Assembly (NCBI RefSeq): GCF_014650815.1
Contig: NZ_BMVR01000007.1
Location: 1 to 64,000, forward strand
Length of the DNA: 64,000 nt
Origin: Streptomyces flavofungini
GTDB lineage: Bacteria > Actinomycetota > Actinomycetes > Streptomycetales > Streptomycetaceae
Reading direction: 5' to 3'
Shown in pieces: positions 33,419-42,700 of the stretch (the stretch's first letter is position 1; each line of letters begins with the position of its first letter). The notes below the pieces were generated by a model, which was given only the letters and a program-made list of their open reading frames with translations, was not told the DNA's origin and did no database searches. The position numbers were made by a program, and so were the translations under genes.

Positions 33419-34075
33419 GTGAACGTGACCTTCAAGCTGGCGCGCACCGAGGCCGAAGCGGCCGACGTGCTGCGGCTTCGTGACGCTGTCTACGTCGCGG
33501 ACCAGGGCCGCCTCGCGGACGCGGCCGACACCGCCGCGACCTTCGACCGGTTCGACGCCCACGCCGAATACATCGTCGGATACGTCGACGGCGCGGCCGC
33601 GGGCACCGTGAAGGTGGTGCCCGACTCGGCGGCCGGACTGCCGTGCGACGACACCGTCGACATCACGGCGCTGCGCGCGGGCAACAGGCTCGTGGAATTC
33701 GGGCACTTGATGACGCTGCCGTCGATGCGCCACCGCGAGATCGGCATGGCGCTGATGCGCGAAGCCGTGATCCACAGCGCCCGGAAACACGACATGACGC
33801 ACATCCTCGGGGACTTCTTCGTGGACGACTCCGAAGGGCTGCGGAGCTTCTACAAGGAAATCGGCTTCTTCGCCCTGCACGAGCCCTACGAGGACACCCG
33901 GTTCAAGGGCTCGCCCCTCAGCCTCGTCGCGGCCCTCGACGTCACCGAAGCGGTGAGCAGGGCGCGCACACCCGAAGGGAAGAAGAGTCGACTGCTCCAG
34001 TACTTCTTCGGCGACTACGACACCTATGCGCGCACGGAGGTGACGGATGCGGACACGGCGCCAGCGGCTGGCTGA
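33419..34075 (+). CDS. GNAT acyltransferase, N-acyl amino acid synthase/LuxI-like
   Basis: A 218-residue GNAT-fold protein whose start (FKLARTEAEAADVLRLRDAVYVADQGRL) and core (LVEFGHLMTLPSMRHREIGMALMREAV) resemble N-acyl amino acid synthases and LuxI-type enzymes, which use acyl-ACP donors. It could N-acylate an amino acid with the desaturated chain. The GTG start follows GAGAGGAGAG. It overlaps the next gene by 29 bases. An ordinary acetyltransferase remains possible. Confidence 0.75.
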   Translation: MNVTFKLARTEAEAADVLRLRDAVYVADQGRLADAADTAATFDRFDAHAEYIVGYVDGAAAGTVKVVPDSAAGLPCDDTVDITALRAGNRLVEFGHLMTLPSMRHREIGMALMREAVIHSARKHDMTHILGDFFVDDSEGLRSFYKEIGFFALHEPYEDTRFKGSPLSLVAALDVTEAVSRARTPEGKKSRLLQYFFGDYDTYARTEVTDADTAPAAG

Positions 34076-35804
34076 GACCAAAGCGGCCCACAACCACCCG
34101 GCCTACGCGAAAATGGCGTTCGTCATGGGCTGCGGAGTCCAGGGAAAGGGCGCGGGCAGCCGGGTCCTGGACGACGACGAGGGCACGCCCTATCTCGCCC
34201 TCTTCGACCAGTACGGCAACCAGTCCTTCGGCTACTCCCACCCGCGCATCGTCGCCGCCGTCCGCGACCAGCTCGACACCGGCGTCCTGAACAGCACGAA
34301 GATCATGTTCGAGGAGGTGCAGATCCGGCTCTCCGAGCGCCTCGCGGAGGCCACCGGACAGCTGCTGCCCTACTCGTACCTGGCCAACGGCGGCGGCGAG
34401 ACCATCGACAACGCCCTCAAGCTGGCCCGCGCCGCGACCGGCCGCCCCGGAGTCATCAGCGCCCGCGGCTGCTTCCACGGCAAGACCTTCGCCACGCTCA
34501 GCGCCTCCGACCGCCCCGAACACCGGGAGCTGCTCGGCCCGTTCATGCCGCACTTCCGGCAGGTCGGCTTCGGCGACCTGGACGAGCTGGCCGCGGCGCT
34601 CGACGACACCGTCGCCGCCGTGCTCCTCGAACCGGTCCAGGCGGAGGCCGGAGTGATCGTGCCGCCGCCCGGCTACCTCCAGGAGGTGCGCAGGCTGTGC
34701 ACGGAGGCCGGGGCGCTGCTCGTTCTGGACGAGATGCAGACGGCGTTCGGCCGCTGCGGCACCTTCTTCGCGTACGAGCAGTTCGGCGTCACCCCGGACC
34801 TGGTGTGCGTGGGCAAGGCGTTCGGCGGGGGCCTGCTTCCGCTGTCGGCCGTGCTCGGCACCGAGCGGGTGTGGGAGGTCCTGCGGGTCCTGCCCTCGAC
34901 CTTCGGGTCCAGCCTCGGCGGCAACCCGCTGTCGTGCCGGGTCGGCCTGGAGTCGATCGCCATCGCCTCCGACGAGGCGTTCCTGACCGGCGTCAAGGAG
35001 CGGGCCCGCACCATCGACGAGCGCCTGACGGCCGCCGCCGAGCGTCATTCCGGCATCGTCACCGAGCACCGCGGCCTCGGCATGATGCACGGCCTGGAGT
35101 TCATCGACGGCGCCACGGCGGGACTCGTCCTGGGGCGGCTGCTCGAAGAGGGCGTGACGTCCACGTACTCCCTGTACCACCCGAACGTGCTGCGCGTGCA
35201 GCCGCCGATGGTGATCTCCGAGGACGACCTGGACCACGGCCTCTCCGTGCTCGAAGGGATCCTGGCGGAGGCCGACGTCCACCGGAGCACCGCTGCGGCG
35301 GACGACGGCCCGCAGACGGTCGAGCTGTCCCCGGTGACCCGGACCGCACGCCTGCCGCACCCGCCCGAGCGCGTCCTGGACCTGCTGCGCACCCGCCCGC
35401 GCCTGCTCGACCCGTTCGCCGCCGACACCGGCCTGCGGGCGGGCGAGGGCCCGGTCGCGGAGTTCGCCGGGCGGCTCGGGGACGACGCCGTGGTCTGGGC
35501 CGACCGCAGCGAACTGCGCGCCGACGGCGTGCTGTTGAGCGCCGAGCCGGACTGGCTGTGGCGCACCCTCGAACGCCGGGTGACCGTCGGCGCCGACGAC
35601 GGCGGCAGCCGTCTCGACGTCCACGTCACCTGGGACACCGACAGCGGAGCGTACGAGGACATGCTCGGCGGCCGGATCGGCTTCCTCGCGGGGACGCGGC
35701 TGGACGAGCTGATCAGCGCGCTCGCAGCGGAACTCGACGCACAGGCGCACGCACAAGGCGCGGCGCGACCCGGCACCCCAGGAAGGAAGTCGGCCGACAC
35801 GTGA
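34047..35804 (+). CDS. Class III aminotransferase fused to a C-terminal SRPBCC-like domain
   Basis: A 585-residue protein. Residues 1-425 are a PLP class III (omega) aminotransferase: YLALFDQYGNQSFGYSHPRI, LANGGGETIDNALKLARAAT, ARGCFHGKTFATLS, LLVLDEMQTAFGRCG and the PLP lysine in LVCVGKAFGGG. Residues about 435-580 form an extra domain (TARLPHPPERVLDLLRTRPR ... FLAGTRLDELISALAAEL) like SRPBCC/START ligand-binding folds, not usual for the family. It may hold a hydrophobic acyl substrate. The ATG has GGAGGTGACGG behind it, and the stop overlaps the ligase GTG. Confidence 0.85.
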   Translation: MRTRRQRLAETKAAHNHPAYAKMAFVMGCGVQGKGAGSRVLDDDEGTPYLALFDQYGNQSFGYSHPRIVAAVRDQLDTGVLNSTKIMFEEVQIRLSERLAEATGQLLPYSYLANGGGETIDNALKLARAATGRPGVISARGCFHGKTFATLSASDRPEHRELLGPFMPHFRQVGFGDLDELAAALDDTVAAVLLEPVQAEAGVIVPPPGYLQEVRRLCTEAGALLVLDEMQTAFGRCGTFFAYEQFGVTPDLVCVGKAFGGGLLPLSAVLGTERVWEVLRVLPSTFGSSLGGNPLSCRVGLESIAIASDEAFLTGVKERARTIDERLTAAAERHSGIVTEHRGLGMMHGLEFIDGATAGLVLGRLLEEGVTSTYSLYHPNVLRVQPPMVISEDDLDHGLSVLEGILAEADVHRSTAAADDGPQTVELSPVTRTARLPHPPERVLDLLRTRPRLLDPFAADTGLRAGEGPVAEFAGRLGDDAVVWADRSELRADGVLLSAEPDWLWRTLERRVTVGADDGGSRLDVHVTWDTDSGAYEDMLGGRIGFLAGTRLDELISALAAELDAQAHAQGAARPGTPGRKSADT

Positions 35805-37303
35805 GCATGAACCTCGCGGGCCTCTTGGACCGCTCCACCCACCACACGACCGCCCGCGTCGTCGACATCGACGTCTCCGGCAAGCGGCGCGAGCTGACCC
35901 AGAGCGAGCTGACCGCGCTCGCCCGCACCCGGGCCGACCAGCTCACGGCGGCGGGCGTGCGCCCCGGCCACGTCATCGGCATCCGCGCGGGCAACAGCGT
36001 CGACTGGCTCGCCTGGGACCTGGCGGCCCTCGCCACCGGCGCGCGGCTCAAGGCGTTCGCCGACAACACCGAGATCGACGACCCGGGCGCGTTCATCGCC
36101 GAGCACCGCCTCGCCCTGCTGATCGCGGACGAGCCCGTGCCCGCCGACACGCCCGCCGTCGTCCGCCCGGGCGGCGCCCCCGCCCCGGGCGCCGTGGCCC
36201 CCGACGCCGTGGTGATCGACGTCGACGACCTGCACAGCCTGGTGTACTCCTCGGGCACGTCCGGACGGCTCAAGGGCGTGGAGATCAGCGCCAAGGGCAC
36301 CGAGTACGTCATCAACCGCTTCATAGAGTCCTTCGGCATCACCGAGCGCGACCGGCACCTGATCTTCCTGCCGCTGGCCAACAACCAGCAGCGCCTGTCG
36401 GTCTACCTCTGCCTGTGGCTCGGCGCCGACCTCGTGCTCGCGCCCTACCAGCGCGTCTTCCAGGCCGTCCGCAAGGAGGGCCCGACCTTCCTGATCGGCC
36501 CCCCGGTCTTCTACGACACCGTCCTCCAGCTCTATGTGAAGTCCGGCGGCGACGCCTCGCTCGGCGACTTCCTGGGCGGCCGCATCCGCTTCATGATCAC
36601 CGGCATGGCGCCGATCCGGCGCGAGACCCTGGACGGTTACTGGAGCCGGGACGTGCCGCTCCTGGAGGCCTACGGCCTGACCGAGACCGGCATGGTCGCC
36701 TGGAACACCCCGGACCGGCACCGCGTCGGCACCGTCGGCCAGTTGATGGACCCGGAGTCCGTGACGTTCCTCGACGACGGCGAGGTGATCATCACCCGGG
36801 ACGCGCCGCTCGGCCGCGGCTACTTCGACACCGACGGCGACCCGGCCGCCGAGGGCATCTTCCGGCCCGACGGCTCCATCCTCACCGGCGACTACGGCCG
36901 CCTCGACGACGACGGGTTCCTCACCCTGATCGGGCGCAAGAAGGACGTCATCGCACTCGGCAGCGGCCGCAAGGTGCACCCCGCCGAGATCGAGGCGGCC
37001 TTCGCGGACGTCGACGGCGTCGCCGAGATCGTCGTCGTACCGACACCGCAGTCCAACCGGCTCGGCGCCCTCGTCACCCCGACCGACCCCGCCGACACCG
37101 CGCTGCGCGCGCACATCGAGAAGCGGATCGAGGAGGTCAACGCGGGCCTCGAAGCCCATGAGCGGGTGATGTCCGTGGTCTTCTCGGACACGCCGCTGCG
37201 GGCCGACCCCGCCTTCATGACGGCCAACATGAAGCTGAGCCGGGGGCGGGCGGCCGAACACTTCGCGGAGCGCCTCGCGGGCGGCGCCGGAGCGGGGTCC
37301 TGA
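35801..37303 (+). CDS. AMP-dependent acyl/amino-acyl ligase
   Basis: A 500-residue adenylate-forming enzyme like long-chain acyl ligases: SLVYSSGTSGRLKGVEISAKG, LPLANNQQRL, MITGMAPIRRETLDGYW, YGLTETGMVAWNTP, LTGDYGRLDDDGFLTLIGRKKD and a C-terminal MTANMKLSRGR with the catalytic lysine. It activates a carboxylic acid, probably for the ACP two genes downstream. The GTG overlaps the aminotransferase stop (GTGA), and its stop shares one base with the next start. Confidence 0.9.
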   Translation: MSMNLAGLLDRSTHHTTARVVDIDVSGKRRELTQSELTALARTRADQLTAAGVRPGHVIGIRAGNSVDWLAWDLAALATGARLKAFADNTEIDDPGAFIAEHRLALLIADEPVPADTPAVVRPGGAPAPGAVAPDAVVIDVDDLHSLVYSSGTSGRLKGVEISAKGTEYVINRFIESFGITERDRHLIFLPLANNQQRLSVYLCLWLGADLVLAPYQRVFQAVRKEGPTFLIGPPVFYDTVLQLYVKSGGDASLGDFLGGRIRFMITGMAPIRRETLDGYWSRDVPLLEAYGLTETGMVAWNTPDRHRVGTVGQLMDPESVTFLDDGEVIITRDAPLGRGYFDTDGDPAAEGIFRPDGSILTGDYGRLDDDGFLTLIGRKKDVIALGSGRKVHPAEIEAAFADVDGVAEIVVVPTPQSNRLGALVTPTDPADTALRAHIEKRIEEVNAGLEAHERVMSVVFSDTPLRADPAFMTANMKLSRGRAAEHFAERLAGGAGAGS

Positions 37304-38364
37304 TGGGGACCTCCGACACCGCGGGGCGGTCGGCCGGAGGCGGACCCGGGCCGGGCCCCGGCGCCCCGCCCGGGCACCGGATCGTCGACGCGCAGGTCCA
37401 GCTCGGCAGCCAGCTCGCCATCCCGCGGGCGTTCCTGGAGTACCAGGCGGCGAACGCGCACCACCGCCTCACCGCGTACGGCCACAGCGTGCGGCCCCAG
37501 CGGATGCTGGACCGGGTGCTCTCCGTGCACCAGGACGACGACGCGGACCGGCTCGTCGCGGAGCTGGACGAGGCCGGGGTCGACGAGGCGTTCCTCGTGG
37601 TCCCCGACTACTCGCACGTGGCCCGGTGCGCCCTCACCCCGGCCGAGCTCGCCGGGCACCTGGACCAGGTGAACCGCCGTCATCCGGGGCGCTTCCGGGT
37701 CTTCTGGGGCGTCGACCCGCGCGGCGGCAAGGACGGCCTCGACCTGTTCGAGCGGTGCGTCACCGACTACGGCTTCGCCGGGCTCAAGCTGTACCCGCTG
37801 TGCGGCTACTCGCCGAGCGACCGCCGCCTGTACCCGTACTTCGAGCTGTGCGAGGAGCGCGGCCTGCCCGTCCTCAGCCACACCGGCCCCGGCTGGGGCC
37901 AGCTGGACTTCGAGTACGGCATGCCGCTGCTGCTCGACGAGGCCGCCCGGGACTTCCCCGGCGTGAACTTCATCCTGGGGCACGGCGGGGTCACGCACGT
38001 CGACGAGGCGACGTACCTGTGCGCCCACCGGCCCAATGTGCACCTGGACATCAGCCAGTTCCACTCCGTCCTCGCGGCGGACGGCTGGCAGGCCCACCTG
38101 AACCGGCTGTTCCGCCTCGGCATCAGCCACAAGATCCTCTTCGGCACCTGCTGGCCGTCGTACCGGCTCTCCGAGTCGCTGCCCGGACTGGTCGCCGCGT
38201 TCGCCAAGGGGCAGCCGGCGGTGGCCGGGATCAAGGAGGCCGACCGAAGAATGATCATGGGCGGGAACAGTCTCCGCCTGGTCGGGGCCGCACGGACCGA
38301 GACCCGGGGCCATGCCCCGGGCACCACCAACGACACCATCACGGAGCGGGGAGGCCGGGCATGA
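37303..38364 (+). CDS. Amidohydrolase-family paralogue lacking metal-binding residues
   Basis: A 353-residue protein of the amidohydrolase-2 (COG2159) family, clearly paralogous to the gene at 38606 along its whole length (AGLKLYPLCGYSPSDRRLYPY, ILGHGGVTHVDEA, LNRLFRLGISHKILFGT). The N-terminal metal motif is Gln31-Val-Gln33 where the paralogue has His-Cys-His, and the catalytic Asp is Cys283 (FGTCWP against FGTDWP). His193 and His227 remain. It is unlikely to be a normal metallohydrolase and may be a structural partner, binding protein or altered catalyst. The first 25 residues are Gly/Pro-rich. The start shares a base with the ligase stop. Confidence 0.88.
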   Translation: MGTSDTAGRSAGGGPGPGPGAPPGHRIVDAQVQLGSQLAIPRAFLEYQAANAHHRLTAYGHSVRPQRMLDRVLSVHQDDDADRLVAELDEAGVDEAFLVVPDYSHVARCALTPAELAGHLDQVNRRHPGRFRVFWGVDPRGGKDGLDLFERCVTDYGFAGLKLYPLCGYSPSDRRLYPYFELCEERGLPVLSHTGPGWGQLDFEYGMPLLLDEAARDFPGVNFILGHGGVTHVDEATYLCAHRPNVHLDISQFHSVLAADGWQAHLNRLFRLGISHKILFGTCWPSYRLSESLPGLVAAFAKGQPAVAGIKEADRRMIMGGNSLRLVGAARTETRGHAPGTTNDTITERGGRA

Positions 38365-38609
38365 GCGCGGACGCGGCGGAGCTGGAGAAACTGCTTGTCG
38401 AGTGGGTGGAGCGGTGGATCGAGGGGGAGTCGGACATGGCCATCGGGGCCAGGACCAACCTCAGCCACACCGGCCTGCTCGACTCCATGGCCATCGTCGG
38501 CCTCATCTCGTACCTGGAGGAACAGGCGGACGCCGAGTTCGACTTCGCCACCTTCGACCCCATGAAGGGCGTCAGCATCCAGGGCCTGATCAAGCACTGC
38601 GTCGGATGA
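38361..38609 (+). CDS. Acyl carrier protein
   Basis: An 82-residue carrier protein with the phosphopantetheine serine in TGLLDSMAIVGLISYLEE. ATG at 38361 overlaps the preceding stop (ATGA), and its own stop overlaps the next start the same way. It lies between two paralogous amidohydrolase genes and downstream of the AMP-ligase, which is its likely loading enzyme. The acyl or aminoacyl group it carries may be processed by the desaturase, aminotransferase or amidohydrolase. Confidence 0.87.
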   Translation: MSADAAELEKLLVEWVERWIEGESDMAIGARTNLSHTGLLDSMAIVGLISYLEEQADAEFDFATFDPMKGVSIQGLIKHCVG

Positions 38610-39544
38610 CCGGGGTCTTCGACGGCCACTGCCACGTGGCGTCGAGCCGCTTCATCCCGCGCGCCTTCGTCGAGGACGTGGCGAGCAACGTCCAGTGCAG
38701 GCTCGGCTCGATGGGCGTCGCCCCGAAACCGGGGCGCGTCGCCGACGGCCTCGCCGCGCAGCACGAGGACCACCTGGCCGACGGGCTCGTCGCGGAGATG
38801 GACGCGGCCGGGATCGAGCGCTCCGTGCTGCTCGTGCCCGACTTCGGGCTGCGGATGGCGGGCACGGCGGAGCCGGAGGAGGCGGCCCGGCTGCACCACG
38901 AGATTCGGCTGCGCCACCCCGGCCGCTTCTGGGTCTACATCGGCGTGGACCCGAGGCGCGGGCCCGGGGGAGTGGCGGCCTTCGAGGGCATGGTCGACGC
39001 GTACGGCCTCGACGGCGTGAAGCTGTACCCGCCGTGCGGCTACTCGCCGTCGGACCCGGGCCTGTACCCGTACTACGAGATCTGCGCGGACCGGGCCCTG
39101 CCCGTGTTCGTGCACACCGGTCCCACCGCCCGCAGCCTCGACTACGGACCGGCGCACCCGATGCGGATCGACCGGGCGGCCCGGGACTTCCCGACCGTCC
39201 CGTTCGTCCTCGGCCACGGCGGCCTCACCCACGTCGACACCTGCGCGTACCTCGCGGCGTACCGGCCCAACGTGTACGTGGACACCGGCGGGTTCGCGAG
39301 CGGGCCGAGCCTGCCGCACTGGCCCGGGCACCTCAACCGGCTGTTCCGGCTCGGCGTCAACCACAAGATCATCTTCGGTACGGACTGGCCCCTCGGCCGT
39401 CTGAACGGCGGCCTGAAAGGCCTGATCAGCGAGGTCGTCGACGGCCCGACCGTGTTCGCCGGGGTGTCCAGGACGGACCGGGACCTGCTGCTGCGGGAGA
39501 ACCTGCTGCGCGTGCTGCCGCCGGGCAGCCGCCCCGGGGGCTGA
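38606..39544 (+). CDS. Amidohydrolase-2 family metallohydrolase
   Basis: A 312-residue TIM-barrel protein with intact metal site: His8-Cys-His10 in DGHCHV, His in VFVHTGP, His in VLGHGGLTHVD and catalytic Asp260 in FGTDWP. The family covers lactone/amide hydrolases and non-oxidative decarboxylases (ACMSD type). The substrate here is unknown; the ACP-bound or released intermediate of locus 2 is the best guess. The degenerate paralogue two genes upstream may pair with it. Confidence 0.88.
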   Translation: MTGVFDGHCHVASSRFIPRAFVEDVASNVQCRLGSMGVAPKPGRVADGLAAQHEDHLADGLVAEMDAAGIERSVLLVPDFGLRMAGTAEPEEAARLHHEIRLRHPGRFWVYIGVDPRRGPGGVAAFEGMVDAYGLDGVKLYPPCGYSPSDPGLYPYYEICADRALPVFVHTGPTARSLDYGPAHPMRIDRAARDFPTVPFVLGHGGLTHVDTCAYLAAYRPNVYVDTGGFASGPSLPHWPGHLNRLFRLGVNHKIIFGTDWPLGRLNGGLKGLISEVVDGPTVFAGVSRTDRDLLLRENLLRVLPPGSRPGG

Positions 39545-39754
39545 GGCGCCGACGGCAGCCGGGGCGGGCGCGGGGTGCCGGCCCCGGCGGCACCCGCGGG
39601 CGAGCGGGACATGTGCCCGGCGGCATCCGGAAGCGAGCGGGACACGCGGCCCGGCGGCACCCGCGGGCGTGCGGCGCGCGGCACACACACGGCACGAGCA
39701 CGGTCACGAACGGCACAACGCAACGGCGTCGGCGAGCGACCAAGGGGCTTGGCA
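39545..39754. repeat. Imperfect GC-rich repeats before the NRPS gene
   Basis: This 210-base gap is the longest break between 33419 and 48304. It contains about two and a half copies of a roughly 35-40 base unit beginning CCCGGCGGCA and including AGCGGGACA. Frames across it are low-complexity. It may hold a secondary promoter or an RNA structure for the NRPS gene. Confidence 0.5.
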
Positions 39755-42700
39755 ATGGCTATCACCGGATCGGACAGTGCATACACCGGCACGAACCGTG
39801 CCCTCACCGGATCGGACCGCGCCCGCACCGCTCCCCGGCGGCCCGGCCCACCCCCGGGCACCCCCGCCGACCCCACCCCGGGCCCGACCGCCGCCCTCAC
39901 CGACCTGTTCGAGGCGCAGGTGATCCGGCACCCGGACCGCATCGCGCTGACCCTGGGCGGCGAGCACCTCGACTACGCCGCCCTCAACGCCCGCGCCAAC
40001 CGGCTCGCGCACGCCCTGCTCGCCCGCGGTGCCGGACCGGAACGCCTCGTCGCGCTCGCCCTGCCGCGCTCGGTGGACGCCGTCGTCGCGATCCTCGCCG
40101 TCCTGAAGTCCGGCGCCGGCTATCTCCCCCTCGACCTGGACCACCCGCCGGAACGCGTCGACCGGACCCTGGCCGACGCCCGCCCCGTGCTGCTCCTCAG
40201 CCAGGACCCGATGGACGTCCGCGCGGAGATCCCCCGGCTGGTGCTCTCGGCCCGCGGCACCGCCGAGGAACTGGCCGTACGCCCCGACACCGACCCCACC
40301 GACTCCGACCGCCTCGCCCCCGTCACGCCCGCGACCACCGCGTACGTCATCTACACCTCCGGGTCCACGGGGCGTCCCAAAGGGGTGGTCGTCTCGCACG
40401 ACAACGTCGTGCGCCTGTTCACCGAGACGGCCCACGCGTTCCGGTTCGACGAGCACGACGTGTGGAGCCTGTTCCACTCCTACGCCTTCGACGTGTCCGT
40501 GTGGGAGATCTGGGGCGCCCTGCTGCACGGCGGCCGCCTCGTGGTCGTGCCGTACGAGACGAGCCGGGCGCCCGAGCGCTTCCGCGCGCTGCTCGCCGCC
40601 GAGCGCGTCACCGTTCTCAGCCAGACGCCGTCCGCCTTCTACCCGCTCATGGAGGCCGACCGCGACGGCGCCGCCCACGGCGGTGAACTCGCCCTGCGCC
40701 TGGTGGTGTTCGCGGGCGAGGCCCTCGACTTCGGCAAGCTGGCGCCCTGGTACGCCCGCCACCGCGACGACGCCCCCGTGCTCGTGAACATGTACGGCAT
40801 CACCGAGACCACCGTCCACACCACCCTCACCCGGCTCACCGCCGCCGACGCCGCCCCGACCGCCCCGAGCCGCGTCGGCGTCGGCATCCGCGACCTGTCC
40901 CTGTACGTCCTGGACGAGGCACTGCAGCCGTGCGCGCCGGGCGTGGCGGGGGAGCTGTACGTCGCCGGGCCCGGCGTCACCCGCGGCTATCTGGGCCGCC
41001 CCGGCCTGACCGCGGGGCGCTTCCTCGCCGACCCGTTCGGGCCGCCCGGCGGCCGCATGTACCGCAGCGGGGACGTGGTGCGGCGCGACGAGCGCGGCGT
41101 CCTCGAGTTCGTCGGCCGCGCCGACCAGCAGATCAAGATCCGCGGCTTCCGGATCGAACCCGGCGAGATCGAGGCCGCCCTCAGCGCGCACCCCGCAGCC
41201 CGCCAGGCCGCCGTCGTCGCCCGCGAGGACCGGCCGGGCGACCGGCGCCTGGTCGCCTACGTCGTACCGGAGTTCCGCCAGGAGCCCGACGCGGCGACGG
41301 CCGACGGCGCCGCCGCCCGCCAAGTGGGCGACTGGGAGAAGGTGTTCGACGCCCAGTACGCCGGAGCCGGATCCGGGAACGGGGTGCCGCGCGCCGCGTT
41401 CGGCGAGAACTTCGCGAGCTGGTTCGACAGCTACACCGACCGGCGGCCCATCGCCCCGGACCACATGCGCGAGTGGCGCGACACCACCGTCCGCCGCATC
41501 CGGGAACTGCGCCCCCGCCGCGTCCTGGAGATCGGCGTCGGCACCGGCCTGCTGCTCTCCCGGCTCGCCCCGGAGTGCGCGGAGTACGTCGGCACGGACG
41601 TCTCCGCGCGCGCCGTCGACGACCTGACCCGCGAGATCGCCGCCCGCCCTCGGCTGTCCGACCGGGTCCGGCTGCGGCACCAGGCCGCGCACGACACCAC
41701 CGGGCTGCCGGCGGGCCACTTCGACGCCGTCGTCATCAACTCCGTGCTCCAGTACTTCCCCAGCGCGGGCTACCTCCTCGACGTCCTCGCCAAGGCCCTG
41801 GAGCGCACCGCGCCCGGCGGCGCCGTCTTCGTCGGCGACGTCCGCGACCTGCGGGCCCTGCGCTCCTTCGGCACCGCCGTCCAACTCCGCCGGGCCGCCC
41901 CCGACGCCGAGCGCGCCACCGTACGGCACGCGGTCGAGCGGGCCCTGGTGCGCGAGGAGGAACTGCTGCTCGCCCCCGACTTCTTCCACGCCTTCGCGGC
42001 CCGCGAGGACGCGGTCGGCGCGGTGGACATCCAGGTGCGCCGCGGCACCCGGCACAACGAGATGACCCGGTACCGCTACGACGTCGTCCTGCACAAGGCG
42101 CCCGTGGCGACGGCACCCGGCGGCGGGACCCGGCTCGGCTTCGGCGACGACGTGCCGGACACCGGCGCGCTCGGCGCGTACCTGGCGCGGCACACCCCCG
42201 AGCGGCTGCGCGTCCTCGGCGTCCCCAACCGCCGCACCGCCCAGGAGACCGCCGCCGCCCGCGCCTTCGACAACGGCGCCGCCGTCGCCGACGCGCACCG
42301 CCTCCTGGCCCGGGAGCCGCACGGCGTCGAGCCCGAGGAACTGCGTCTGCTCGGGGAGCGGCTCGGCTACCGCGTCGCGGTCACCCCGGCGGCATCGGCG
42401 GTCGACACGGTGGACGCGGTGTTCGTGCGGTGCGCGGAGGAAAGCGGCGGGGGCGCCGGGGACGCCGGGGACGGTCCGATCGTGGCGGCGTACGAGCCCG
42501 ACGGCACCCCCGGTGACCCCCTCGCGTACGCCACCAGCCCCGTGGCCGCACGCCGTGGCGGCCAGCTCACCGCCGCGCTGCGCGAGCACCTGCGGGAGCG
42601 GCTGCCCGACTACATGATGCCGTCGGCGGTCGTGCTCCTCGAACGGCTGCCGCTGACCGTCAACGGCAAGCTGGACCGGGCGGCGTTGCCCGCGCCGGTC

